Positions 45,424 through 53,659 of a DNA stretch of 64,000 nt are shown here, piece by piece. The translations under genes and the position numbers were made by a program. Source of the stretch: Halostella limicola (GTDB taxonomy: Archaea > Halobacteriota > Halobacteria > Halobacteriales > Natronoarchaeaceae). Position 1 is the first letter of the stretch. Each line of letters begins with the position of its first letter. Location of the stretch: contig NZ_RCDI01000001.1 of the NCBI RefSeq assembly GCF_003675875.1, forward strand, positions 1,178,001 through 1,242,000. The letters are read 5' to 3'. The notes under the pieces are model-generated. The model was not told where the DNA came from. It did not search any database and saw only the letters and a program-made list of their open reading frames with translations.

Positions 45424-46713
45424 ATGACTGCGACCCGCACGGTCGAGCTCGAGGGCCACATCATCGACTCCGGGATGATGGGCCGCTGTTTCGGCCTCAT
45501 CATGGACATGGGCGGCTCCTTCGAGGTCGAGCAGTTCGACATCGGCCGGCACAAGCACGCCGAGTCGTACGCGCGCCTCGCCGTCTCGGCGGAGACGGAA
45601 CACGAGCTGCAGGGCATCCTGCACGAACTGCACCAGAACGGCGCGACGCTGCTCGACCCGTCCGACGCCGACCTCGAACCGGCCCCCGCGGACCAGGTCG
45701 TGCCGACCGGCTTCTACTCGACGACCAACCACCCGACGAAAGTCCGTATCGACGGGGAGTGGGTCGAGGTGGACAACATCGAGATGGACTGCGCCGTCGT
45801 GGTGGAACGCGGGGCGCAAAGCGCCCCGGAGAACGGGAGCGGTGACGACGAGGAACCGGGAGCGCGCGGCGAGGAGGGCCCGCGCGCCTACACCAAGGTG
45901 CTCAACGCCATCGAGGAGGGCGACATGGTCGTCACCGGCGAGGCGGGCATCCGCGTGGAACCGCCGGAGCGCCCGCGCGGCGACGAGGGCGGCGCGTTCG
46001 GCTTCATGCAGGGCGGCGTCTCCAGCGAGCGCCCGTCGGAGTCGCTCATCGCGAAGGTCGCCGACGCCGTCGAGGAGACGAAGAAGGAGGGCGGGAACGT
46101 GCTCGCGGTCTGCGGCCCGGCGGTCATCCACTCCGGCGCGGCCGACGACCTCGCCCGACTGGTCCGCGAGGGCTACGTCGACGCCATCAGCGCCGGCAAC
46201 GGCTTCGCCGTCCACGACATCGAGCGCGGCCTCTACGGCACCTCGCTCGGGATGGACGTGGAGACGATGGAGCACCCCCGGAAGGGCCACAAGCACCACA
46301 TCTACACCATCAGCGAGGTGATCCGTGCGGGCGGCATCGAACCGGCCGTCGAGGACGGCGTCATCACGGAGGGGATCATGTACGAGTGCGTCGAGAACGA
46401 CGCCCCCTACGTCCTCGCCGGGTCTATCCGCGACGACGGGCCGCTTCCGGACACCATCACCGACGCCGTCGAGGCGCAGAACGCCATCCGCGAGCAGGCC
46501 CGCGACGCCGACATGGTGCTGATGCTCGCGACCCTGCTGCACTCGGTCGCGGTCGGCAACTGCCTCCCCTCGACGACACGGGTCGTCTGCGTCGACATCA
46601 ACCCCTCGACGGTCACCCAGCTGCTCGACCGCGGCAGCGCGCAGGCCATCGGCATGGTGTCGGACATCGGCACGTTCGTCCCGCTGCTCGCGGACAACCT
46701 GCTGGACGAGTAA
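45424..46713 (+). CDS. TIGR00300 family protein (archaeal ornithine cyclodeaminase type)
   Basis: A 429-residue protein. The N-terminal 100 residues (VELEGHIIDSGMMGRCFGLI) match the LOR/SDH-type domain seen in lysine-ketoglutarate reductase/saccharopine dehydrogenase proteins, and the rest (GNVLAVCGPAVIHSG, NGFAVHDIERGLYGTSLGMD, VVCVDINPSTVTQLLDRGSAQ) the NAD-binding part of the archaeal ornithine cyclodeaminase (ornithine to proline plus ammonia). A short extra loop rich in Gly/Glu (near 135-160) is halophile-specific. The end is part of a degenerate 30-bp tandem repeat. Confidence 0.88.
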   Translation: MTATRTVELEGHIIDSGMMGRCFGLIMDMGGSFEVEQFDIGRHKHAESYARLAVSAETEHELQGILHELHQNGATLLDPSDADLEPAPADQVVPTGFYSTTNHPTKVRIDGEWVEVDNIEMDCAVVVERGAQSAPENGSGDDEEPGARGEEGPRAYTKVLNAIEEGDMVVTGEAGIRVEPPERPRGDEGGAFGFMQGGVSSERPSESLIAKVADAVEETKKEGGNVLAVCGPAVIHSGAADDLARLVREGYVDAISAGNGFAVHDIERGLYGTSLGMDVETMEHPRKGHKHHIYTISEVIRAGGIEPAVEDGVITEGIMYECVENDAPYVLAGSIRDDGPLPDTITDAVEAQNAIREQARDADMVLMLATLLHSVAVGNCLPSTTRVVCVDINPSTVTQLLDRGSAQAIGMVSDIGTFVPLLADNLLDE

Positions 46714-46778
46714 GCGGCCGCAGATAAGCCGCTCGACCAGTAAGTCACCGCGGATAACTCGCCCGACCAGTATCCCTC
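46689..46778. repeat. Three degenerate 30-bp tandem units over a stop codon
   Basis: Units lie at 46689-46718, 46719-46748 and 46749-46778; all align without gaps. Shared blocks are cgc-.ga-.aa near the start and cga-cca-gta near position 20. The first unit contains the TAA stop of the TIGR00300 gene. About 22 of 30 bases agree between the second and third. The pattern resembles an old duplication of the gene's 3' end. Confidence 0.75.
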
Positions 46779-46838
46779 CCGAGGCGTTGCCCTACGCCTA
46801 TTACGCTCGCGGGCGGAGTCACACCCGGGTGGGGAGTT

Positions 46839-48152
46839 ATGAGAGAACAGGAGTTCCTAGAGCGACGCACGTACGGACCGGACGAACAGTTCGAGGGCGA
46901 CGCCGTCACCGAGGAGCACGGCAACATGGGCAACCTCCTGCACGGCGGGCAGGCCCGCCACCATCCCGGCGAAGGCACGCACGAGGGATGGACGGAGAGC
47001 GACATGAACCGGCAGGAGGGCGGTCAGCACCGACAGGCCGGCGGCCGCGACCAGAGCGACCGGTCGGGCCAGCAGGGCGGTCGAAGCAGGCGGTACGGCC
47101 GCCGGTCGCGCGAACTCTCGGACCGGACACCCGGACAGAGCGGCCGGAGCGGCGGCGAGAGCCGCGGCACGGGGACCCGAAGCGGAGAACCCCAACGCAC
47201 GGGAGACATCGGCGACACCGCCCGCACCGGCAGCAACGAGGTCGGCGAGTACGCCCGCCGGAGCCGCGACACGCCGCGGCATACGGAAACGAGCGGAACG
47301 CCCGGCCTCGGATCCGACGAGGGCGACCAGCGGACGACCCGCCAGCACTCCGGCACGGACGAGGAGGGGCGAACCGATCGCCCGGACTTCGGCGACGTCG
47401 GGCCGATGGGCGGCGAGGGCGCGCGCCGCACGGCCCGACAGCAGGGTCACGGCGGCGAGACGCCGGACGAGTACGACGCGACGCGCCGGAGCGGCGACAT
47501 CCCCGAGACCGGTCGACAGGGGGACGTGACCGAGGACACCCTCGACCGCGGCACGACGAGCCACTCGCACCGGTTCGACGAGTCCGGTAGCGACCGCGCC
47601 CAACAGGGCGACGCGTTCGTCAGCGAGGGCTCCCCGTTCACGCATCAGGAGGACTACGGCGAGCAGCACGGCTCACAGCAGTCGGAGAACCGGGGCGGTT
47701 CGGCGTCCCAACGCGGCTCGCGGCAGGGCGAGCGCCGCGGCGGTTCGGGCGCGCTCCACGGGTCGGACGACACCGACCGGAGCGGCCACTACGCGCGCCG
47801 CGACACCGCGCAGACGGACCGCGGGACGGAGAACCGCTCGACCGACACCGGCGCGACCGAGCGCGGGGGGATGCAGTCGAACCGCCAGCACGGCAACCGC
47901 CGGCAGAGCCGCCGCAGCAGCGAGAACGTCCGGGGGAGCCAGCGCGGGAGCGAACACGAGAGCGACCTCGCCGGCGTCCTCGGCGGCCACTTCGGCAGCG
48001 ACTCGGCGAACGAGCGAACCGAAGGGAGCGGCGAGCAGCGCCACGGCGGCGAGCGCGGCGTGAGCGACCGCGACCACCAGTTCGGCAGCCGTCACGGCCA
48101 CGGTAGCCGCCGGCGCGAGCGACCGTCCAACCGCGAGACCGAGAACCACTAG
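46839..48152 (+). CDS. Intrinsically disordered Arg/Gly/Ser-rich protein, unknown
   Basis: A 437-residue protein almost wholly made of Arg, Gly, Ser, Asp, Glu, Gln, Thr and His. Only the first 55 residues look ordered (EQEFLERRTYGPDEQFEGDA, NMGNLLHGGQARHHPGEG). Motifs such as RGGSG, GERRGG and SRRYGRRSRE recur without strict periodicity. Unlike almost all other proteins here it is rich in Arg and not net strongly acidic by eye. No membrane segment or signal. It could bind RNA, DNA or polyphosphate, or act as a desiccation/stress protein; I do not know. Promoter not obvious. Confidence 0.75.
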   Translation: MREQEFLERRTYGPDEQFEGDAVTEEHGNMGNLLHGGQARHHPGEGTHEGWTESDMNRQEGGQHRQAGGRDQSDRSGQQGGRSRRYGRRSRELSDRTPGQSGRSGGESRGTGTRSGEPQRTGDIGDTARTGSNEVGEYARRSRDTPRHTETSGTPGLGSDEGDQRTTRQHSGTDEEGRTDRPDFGDVGPMGGEGARRTARQQGHGGETPDEYDATRRSGDIPETGRQGDVTEDTLDRGTTSHSHRFDESGSDRAQQGDAFVSEGSPFTHQEDYGEQHGSQQSENRGGSASQRGSRQGERRGGSGALHGSDDTDRSGHYARRDTAQTDRGTENRSTDTGATERGGMQSNRQHGNRRQSRRSSENVRGSQRGSEHESDLAGVLGGHFGSDSANERTEGSGEQRHGGERGVSDRDHQFGSRHGHGSRRRERPSNRETENH

Positions 48153-48197
48153 ATCACACATCGACCGGTACCGGGCCGGTCGAGTGTGTCGTCGCGT

Positions 48198-48584
48198 TCA
48201 GTTACTACTTGAGGCGAGCGGCACGACGGCGACGGGCCGCGTCGCGTCCGCGAGCAGGTCGACGAGCGTTCCGCCGGGCGCGCCGTCGAGGTCCGGGTCG
48301 CCCCGGTGCGGGCCGACCACGAGTTCGTCGGCGTCGCGCTCGTCGGCCGCGGCGAGCAGTTCCGCGGCCGCGTCGCCGTCTCGCAACGCCGTTTCGGGGG
48401 CCGCGGCGGGCAATCGCACCCGGAAGACGTTCAGCGCCTCCTGCCGGTCGCGTCGCTCCGCGTCGTCGCCCGACTCGACGACCGCGACCGCGACCACCTC
48501 GTCTCTGTCGGCCAGTCGCGGCTCCAAATAATCACACGCTGCTGCGCTCGTGTGGACCGAATCGGTCCCGACGAGATACTGCAT
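48198..48584 (-). CDS. Universal stress protein-like (UspA) single domain
   Basis: A 128-residue Usp-fold protein. MQYLVGTDSVHTSAAACDYL starts the fold and ADELVVGPHRGDPDLDGAPGGTLVDLLAD shows a remnant of the ATP-binding loop; the usual G-2x-G-9x-G(S/T) spacing is only partly met, so ATP binding is uncertain. ATG 48584 was chosen since a longer start would overlap the divergent leader of crtB. Confidence 0.82.
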   Translation of the reverse strand: MQYLVGTDSVHTSAAACDYLEPRLADRDEVVAVAVVESGDDAERRDRQEALNVFRVRLPAAAPETALRDGDAAAELLAAADERDADELVVGPHRGDPDLDGAPGGTLVDLLADATRPVAVVPLASSSN

Positions 48585-48648
48585 GCGGGAGGGTGACCGC
48601 CGGAGCGGCAAAGCGTTGCCGGCACCGGTGGCCGTCGGGGGTATTATT

Positions 48649-48744
48649 ATGGTAGATGAATCCCTAGCGAAGGAGGATTACATGCACGGTCGACAGTGTC
48701 CTCACGCAAGACGCGCCGCGACTCGACCATCGACCCATGGCTAG
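48649..48744 (+). CDS. Small upstream frame running into crtB (possible leader peptide)
   Basis: A 31-codon frame from the ATG at 48649 ends in TAG at 48742-48744, overlapping the crtB ATG (48737-48739) in another frame. Inside it, a perfect aggagg at 48671-48676 sits 5 bases before a second in-frame ATG at 48682, which would give a 20-residue peptide (MHGRQCPHARRAATRPSTHG). Such a strong Shine-Dalgarno is unusual in a genome dominated by leaderless starts. The arrangement would allow translation of crtB to be coupled to the small frame. The peptide itself looks unlike a stable protein. Confidence 0.35.
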   Translation: MVDESLAKEDYMHGRQCPHARRAATRPSTHG

Positions 48745-49690
48745 GGACCGCCGCGTGGCGAAGAGCAAGGCGATACAGCGCCGGACCGGGAAGACCTTCC
48801 ACTTCGCGACGCGGGTACTCCCCGAGCGTGTGCGGCATCCGACGTACGTGCTGTACGCCTTCTTCCGCATCGCGGACGAGGTCGTCGACGACGCCGAGGG
48901 CGTGCCCCCCGAGGAGCAGGCCGCGCGGCTGGAGGAACTCCGCGAGGAGGCGCTCGGCCGCGCCGAGACCGACTCCGACGTGATGGCGGCGTTTCAGGAC
49001 GTGCGGGAGGAACGCGGCGTGCAGGACGGCGAGATCAACGCCTTCATCGAGGCGATGAAGACCGACATCGACAAGAGCCGCTACGAGACGTTCGATGAGC
49101 TCCGCGGGTACATGCGCGGGTCCGCGGCCGCCGTCGGCGCGATGATGACGTCGATCATGGGCACGGAAGACGCCGAGGTCGCACACCCCCACGCCGTCGC
49201 GCTCGGGGAGGCGTTCCAGATGACGAACTTCCTCCGGGACGTGCGCGAGGACGTCGTCGACCGCGACCGTATCTACCTGCCGAAATCGACGCTCGACCGT
49301 CACGGGGCGACCGTCGAGCAGGTCGAGAACTTGGAGTTCTCGCCCGCGTTCGCCGACGCGATGCGGGCGGAGCTCGACCGCACGGAACGGCTCTACCGCC
49401 AGGGGGTCGCCGGGATCCAGTACCTCCCCGAGGACTGCCAGTTCGCCGTGCTCCTGGCGGCCGTGCTGTACGCGGACCACCACCGGCTCATCCGGAAACT
49501 GGACTACGACGTGCTCTCCGCGGAGCCGAGCCTCGGCACCGCCCGGAAGGTGTGGCTGGCAGCGCGCACGCGGTGGCACTGGCAGTGGAACCGCGACCCC
49601 GTCACCGTGTTCCGCCGCGTCAGCGCGCTGCCGGACGCCGCAGTTGAACGCTACGACACGGAACCGCCGGACCCGCTGCCCGTGCCGTGA
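48737..49690 (+). CDS. crtB: Phytoene synthase
   Basis: A 317-residue squalene/phytoene synthase that joins two geranylgeranyl diphosphates to phytoene, the first step of carotenoid synthesis. The two Asp-rich motifs RIADEVVDD and NFLRDVREDVVDRDR bind the Mg-diphosphates. YLPEDCQFAVLLAAVLYADH is the family's late helix. It converges on cruF, the last gene of the carotenoid cluster. The ATG at 48737 is preceded by the small frame described above. Confidence 0.96.
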   Translation: MARDRRVAKSKAIQRRTGKTFHFATRVLPERVRHPTYVLYAFFRIADEVVDDAEGVPPEEQAARLEELREEALGRAETDSDVMAAFQDVREERGVQDGEINAFIEAMKTDIDKSRYETFDELRGYMRGSAAAVGAMMTSIMGTEDAEVAHPHAVALGEAFQMTNFLRDVREDVVDRDRIYLPKSTLDRHGATVEQVENLEFSPAFADAMRAELDRTERLYRQGVAGIQYLPEDCQFAVLLAAVLYADHHRLIRKLDYDVLSAEPSLGTARKVWLAARTRWHWQWNRDPVTVFRRVSALPDAAVERYDTEPPDPLPVP

Positions 49691-49699
49691 CCGACGCGG

Positions 49700-50536
49700 T
49701 CACCGTCCCGGCCACCTGCCCGGCGCCCGGACCACGTCGAAGTCGAACTCGTCGGTGCTGAGCAGGCCGCCGAACAGGCCGACCGCGATCAGCACCGGCA
49801 CCCAGTTCCCGTAGACGGCGTTCACGCCACCCCAGAGGACGACGAAGCTCACCAGGTCGTCGAGCGCGAACTCGCAGGACTGGAGACGCGCGAGCAGCGC
49901 GGTCCGGTCGAAGGCGAGATCCAGCGCGACGACCGCCACCGCACCCGAGAGCACCCACCCCGCGTAGTTCGACGCCGGGACGCCGTAGTACGCGCCGCCC
50001 GCGCCGTACGACCAGAAGCCGAGCGCGACCGCGCCCGGATCCAGCACGAGGTCGACCGCGAGCACCGTCGCGAGCGTCGCCGGCAGGCGGACGAGGCGTC
50101 GCCGCGCTGCGGGGCCGAAAAGGAGCGCGACGAGCAGGTAGCTGTTCATCACCAGCGGCAGGAAGAAGACGGGCAGGCCGACCGGTACCTCGCCGAACAG
50201 CATCGGGCCGAGGTCGATCCCGTACTCGAACTCGCCGTAGGGCCACCCCGTGCGGACGCCGACGAACTCGATGCCGTAGGAGTAAGCGGCCAGCGCGAGG
50301 ATGGCCGCGACCGCGCGGCGGTCGAGGAGGGGGCCGACGCCGACGATGAGCGGCAGGCGCATGACGAGCGTCCCGAACAGGATCAGCGTCGGTTCGAACG
50401 CGAGCGGCGGCGGGACGAGCCTCTCGGCGCTCGCCAGCAGCAGGGCCGCGCCGACGGCCGGGAAGACGACGGCGATGGTGAAGCGGTTCTCCCGAACGAG
50501 GTCGTCGAGCCGGCGCTGGAGGGCGTCCCTATCCAT
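49700..50536 (-). CDS. cruF: Bisanhydrobacterioruberin hydratase
   Basis: A 278-residue membrane protein of the CruF family with seven or eight segments. In Haloarcula japonica CruF adds water to the 2'',3'' ends of bisanhydrobacterioruberin, the last step to bacterioruberin. Conserved stretches are IEFVGVRTGWPYGEFEYG and LVLDPGAVALGFWSYGAGG, which match the family. Its start overlaps the end of lyeJ by 8 bases, so it is translated from the same mRNA. Confidence 0.94.
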   Translation of the reverse strand: MDRDALQRRLDDLVRENRFTIAVVFPAVGAALLLASAERLVPPPLAFEPTLILFGTLVMRLPLIVGVGPLLDRRAVAAILALAAYSYGIEFVGVRTGWPYGEFEYGIDLGPMLFGEVPVGLPVFFLPLVMNSYLLVALLFGPAARRRLVRLPATLATVLAVDLVLDPGAVALGFWSYGAGGAYYGVPASNYAGWVLSGAVAVVALDLAFDRTALLARLQSCEFALDDLVSFVVLWGGVNAVYGNWVPVLIAVGLFGGLLSTDEFDFDVVRAPGRWPGR

Positions 50537-51368
50537 TGGCGAACCTCCACAGGCCGCCCATCGTCAGGGCCGCGCCGACGACGGCGTTTATCGCGGGGAA
50601 GTACCAGTACGCCCGGTCGACCGCCACCTCAGAGAGCGCGACGGCGGCGCAGACGACCGGATACGCGCCGAGCAACGCGCCAGCCCGCCAGTCCAGCGCG
50701 GCGAACGCGAGCGCGGCGAGCGTCCAGCAGGCCGCGCAGTACGCGTACGCCCCGCGCTCGCCCAGAACGGTCGCCGTGGTCCGGATGCCGGCCCGACGGT
50801 CCGGTTCGATGTCGGGGATGGCGGAGAAGGTGTGCATCGCCATCGACCAGAGCCACCCGCCGGCCACGGCGAGCGCGGCGGGCTGTTCGCCCGCGACGGC
50901 GGCGTAGGCGGCCGCGCCCGGCAGGACGTAGAGGCCGTTGGACAGCGAGTCGAGGAACGGGGTCGTCTTGAACCGCAGCGGCGGTGCGCTGTACTCCGTC
51001 GCGAGCAGGAGGAACGCGGCGAGCCACGGGAGCGCTTTCGACGGTGCGACCGCGGCGGGGACGGCGATGAGCGCCCCCGAGACGACGACGGCGGCGACGA
51101 CGAACCCCTCGCCGCCGTAGCGCACCTCCCGCCCCTCCTTCTTCGGGTTCTCAGCGTCGACGTCGGCGTCGAACACGTCGTTCACCCCGTAGAGGAACAC
51201 GTTCGCGGGCACGAGGAAGTACGCGAACAGAGCGACCCCCGCCGGCGCGAGCAGGTCCGCCGGGTAGCGCGCGCCGAAGGCGACCCCGACCAGAACCGGG
51301 CCGGCGAGGTACAGCCAGAAGCGCGGGCGCGAGAGCTTCAGCAGGTAGCGGAGGCGGCCCCGGCTCAT
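50529..51368 (-). CDS. lyeJ: Lycopene elongase/hydratase (UbiA prenyltransferase)
   Basis: A 279-residue UbiA-type membrane prenyltransferase. YGVNDVFDADVDAENPKK and FSAIPDIEPDRRAG are the two Asp-rich motifs that bind the dimethylallyl diphosphate and Mg. In haloarchaea LyeJ adds C5 units to both ends of lycopene and hydrates them, giving the C50 skeleton. ATG 51368 shares one base with the stop of crtD (TGATG), so coupled translation is likely. Confidence 0.95.
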   Translation of the reverse strand: MSRGRLRYLLKLSRPRFWLYLAGPVLVGVAFGARYPADLLAPAGVALFAYFLVPANVFLYGVNDVFDADVDAENPKKEGREVRYGGEGFVVAAVVVSGALIAVPAAVAPSKALPWLAAFLLLATEYSAPPLRFKTTPFLDSLSNGLYVLPGAAAYAAVAGEQPAALAVAGGWLWSMAMHTFSAIPDIEPDRRAGIRTTATVLGERGAYAYCAACWTLAALAFAALDWRAGALLGAYPVVCAAVALSEVAVDRAYWYFPAINAVVGAALTMGGLWRFANG

Positions 51369-52849
51369 CACTCGGCGTCGTCGACGACCATCTCTGCCGT
51401 CACGTCACCGCTGATGATGCACATCGGGACGCCGATGCCGGGCGTCGTGTACGACCCCGTGAAGTAGAGGCCGTCGACCTCCTTCGAGCGGTGCGACGGC
51501 CGGAACGCGGCCGTCTGGGAGAGGGTGTGGGCCATCCCGAGCGCGGACCCCTCGACGCTGTTGTAGCGCTCGGCGAAGTCCGCGACGGAGAACCGCTCCT
51601 CGACGACGATGCGGTCCCGAAGCTCCGCGCCGGTGTGCTCGGCCACGTCGTCCAACACCACGTCGCGGTACTCCTCGCGGATCTCGGGGGTGTCCTCCAG
51701 CCCCGGCGCGATCGGCACGAGCACGAACAGCGCGCTGTGGCCCTCCGGCGCGACGCCGTCGTCGGTCTTCGACGGGACGCAGACGTAGTACGCGGGGTCG
51801 TCGGGCCACGCGGGGTCCTCGAACACCTGGTCGAAGTGGCCGTGCCAGTCCGTCGGCAGGACGAGCGTGTGGTGGGCCAGCTCGGGGACGTCGCCCTCGA
51901 CGCCGAGATAGAGGAGGAACGCCGAGGGGGCGTACGTCCGCGACTCCCAGTAGTCGGCGTCGTAGCCGCGCTTCTCCGGCGGCAGGAGCTCCTGCTCGGT
52001 GTGAGCGTAGTCGGCGTTGCTGACGACGACGTCGGCGAGGTGCTTCTCGGACTCGGTCTCGACGAGGAAGCCGCCGCGCCGCCCCTTGATCTCGGTGACC
52101 GGCCGACCGGTGCGGAAGTCGACGCCGAGTTCCTCGCCCATCTCCACGATGCCGTCGACGACGCTCCCGATGCCGCCGTCGGGATACCAGACGCCGAGGT
52201 TGAAGTCGACGTGGCTCATCAGGTTGTACAGCGCCGGGGTGTTCGTCGGCGACCCGCCGAGGAAGACGAGCGTGTACTGCATGATCTGTTGGAGCTTCGG
52301 GTGGTCGAAGTACCGCTCGACGTGGTCCTGCATCGTCCCCAGCAGCGAGAGGCCGTCGGCGTGCGTCGCGAGCGAGGGGTCGACGAAATCCCGGAAGCGG
52401 CTCCGGTCCTCGTAGACGAAGTGCTCCATCCCCACGTCGTAGGTGTACTCCGCCTCGTCCAGGTACGCCTCCAGCGCCTCGCCCGCGCCCTCCTCGTAGG
52501 ACTCGAAGATGCGCTTCGACTCCTCCTTGTCCGCGGGGATATCCACCCGGTCGCCGTCCTTGAAGAAGATCCGGTAGTGGGGGTCGAGCCGCTCCAGGTC
52601 GTAGTAGTCGCCGGGAGACCGGTCGAAGTGACCGAAGAAGCGCTCGAACACGTCGGGCATGAGGTACCACGACGGCCCCATGTCGAAGGTGAACCCATCG
52701 ACCTCCAGGCGGCTGGCGCGGCCGCCGATCTGGTCGTTTTTCTCCAGGACGGTGACGTCGGCCCCGGCGTCGGCCAGGTAACAGGCCGTCGACAGGCCAC
52801 CGAACCCGCTTCCGACCACGACCGCGGACTCGCCCGCGAGCGGTTGCAT
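51368..52849 (-). CDS. crtD: Carotenoid desaturase, CrtI/CrtD family (probably 3,4-desaturase)
   Basis: A 493-residue FAD-dependent phytoene-desaturase-type enzyme. VVVGSGFGGLSTACYLADAG is the FAD motif, YLMPDVFERFF the family region after it, and YFTGSYTTPGIGVPMC the closing FAD-binding motif. Its place directly before lyeJ and cruF is that of the Haloarcula japonica crtD (carotenoid 3,4-desaturase), which extends conjugation during bacterioruberin synthesis. A phytoene-to-lycopene desaturase is the alternative; sequence alone does not separate them here. Confidence 0.9.
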   Translation of the reverse strand: MQPLAGESAVVVGSGFGGLSTACYLADAGADVTVLEKNDQIGGRASRLEVDGFTFDMGPSWYLMPDVFERFFGHFDRSPGDYYDLERLDPHYRIFFKDGDRVDIPADKEESKRIFESYEEGAGEALEAYLDEAEYTYDVGMEHFVYEDRSRFRDFVDPSLATHADGLSLLGTMQDHVERYFDHPKLQQIMQYTLVFLGGSPTNTPALYNLMSHVDFNLGVWYPDGGIGSVVDGIVEMGEELGVDFRTGRPVTEIKGRRGGFLVETESEKHLADVVVSNADYAHTEQELLPPEKRGYDADYWESRTYAPSAFLLYLGVEGDVPELAHHTLVLPTDWHGHFDQVFEDPAWPDDPAYYVCVPSKTDDGVAPEGHSALFVLVPIAPGLEDTPEIREEYRDVVLDDVAEHTGAELRDRIVVEERFSVADFAERYNSVEGSALGMAHTLSQTAAFRPSHRSKEVDGLYFTGSYTTPGIGVPMCIISGDVTAEMVVDDAE

Positions 52850-52924
52850 GGGTGACCCTATGGAGGAGTGATACTAAGTGCTGGCGTCCCGGACCTTTAC
52901 GCTCGCATCGCTCCTAGCGGGGGT

Positions 52925-53620
52925 ATGGACGGAGACACCGCCGTGGTGACGGGAGCGACCCGCGGCATCGGGCGCGCAGTCGCGCGGGAGTTCGCCGACG
53001 CCGGCGCGGACGTGGTGATCGGCGCGCGCGACGCCGACGAGGTGGACGAGACGGTCGACGAGATCGAGGCGGCGGGCGGCTCAGCGTCGGGGGTCAGGAC
53101 CGACGTGCGCGACGAGTTCGACGTGGAGCGACTGCTGGAGACCGCTGCCCGCTTCGGCGACGCCGGCGTGGACTTCGTCGTCGCGAACGCGGGCGTCTAC
53201 CACGGTGAACCGGGAGAGACGCCGCTCTCCGGCGAGTCGTACGCGGCGTTCGACGACCACCTCCGCACGAACGCCCGCGGCGTGTTCGCGACGGTGCGCG
53301 AGGCGATCCCCCACCTCGCCGAGGACGCGCGAGTGCTCGTGCCCACCGGGTCGGTCGCTCGCGAGGCGAAGCCCGGAACGGGGTCGTACGCCGTCTCGAA
53401 GGCCGGCGCGGAGGCGGTCGCGCGGGGGTTCGCGGCCGACCTCGACGTTCCGGTCGGCTGCGTCGACCCCGGCGTCGTGGCGACCCGCCTCTCGGGCGAC
53501 GGCGGCCGGGACCCAGCGGAGGTCGCGCCGATGTTTCGCTGGGCCGCGACGGAGGCGGACCCCGAGACGCTCGACGGCTCGGTACTTGACCTCCGCGCGT
53601 GGCGCTCGGCGACGCGATAA
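52925..53620 (+). CDS. Short-chain dehydrogenase/reductase
   Basis: A 231-residue SDR. TGATRGIGRAVAREFADAG binds the nucleotide cofactor, VANAG is the structural motif after strand 4, and SYAVSKAG holds Tyr 155 and Lys 159 of the active site. The substrate cannot be told. ATG 52925 is divergent from crtD; two TATA-like stretches (atactaag near 52880 and tttacgct near 52900) lie in between. Nearness to carotenoid genes is suggestive only. Confidence 0.92.
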   Translation: MDGDTAVVTGATRGIGRAVAREFADAGADVVIGARDADEVDETVDEIEAAGGSASGVRTDVRDEFDVERLLETAARFGDAGVDFVVANAGVYHGEPGETPLSGESYAAFDDHLRTNARGVFATVREAIPHLAEDARVLVPTGSVAREAKPGTGSYAVSKAGAEAVARGFAADLDVPVGCVDPGVVATRLSGDGGRDPAEVAPMFRWAATEADPETLDGSVLDLRAWRSATR

Positions 53621-53659
53621 CCGTGGATTTATTATTGACGCGCGCCGCGTTTCTGTCGA

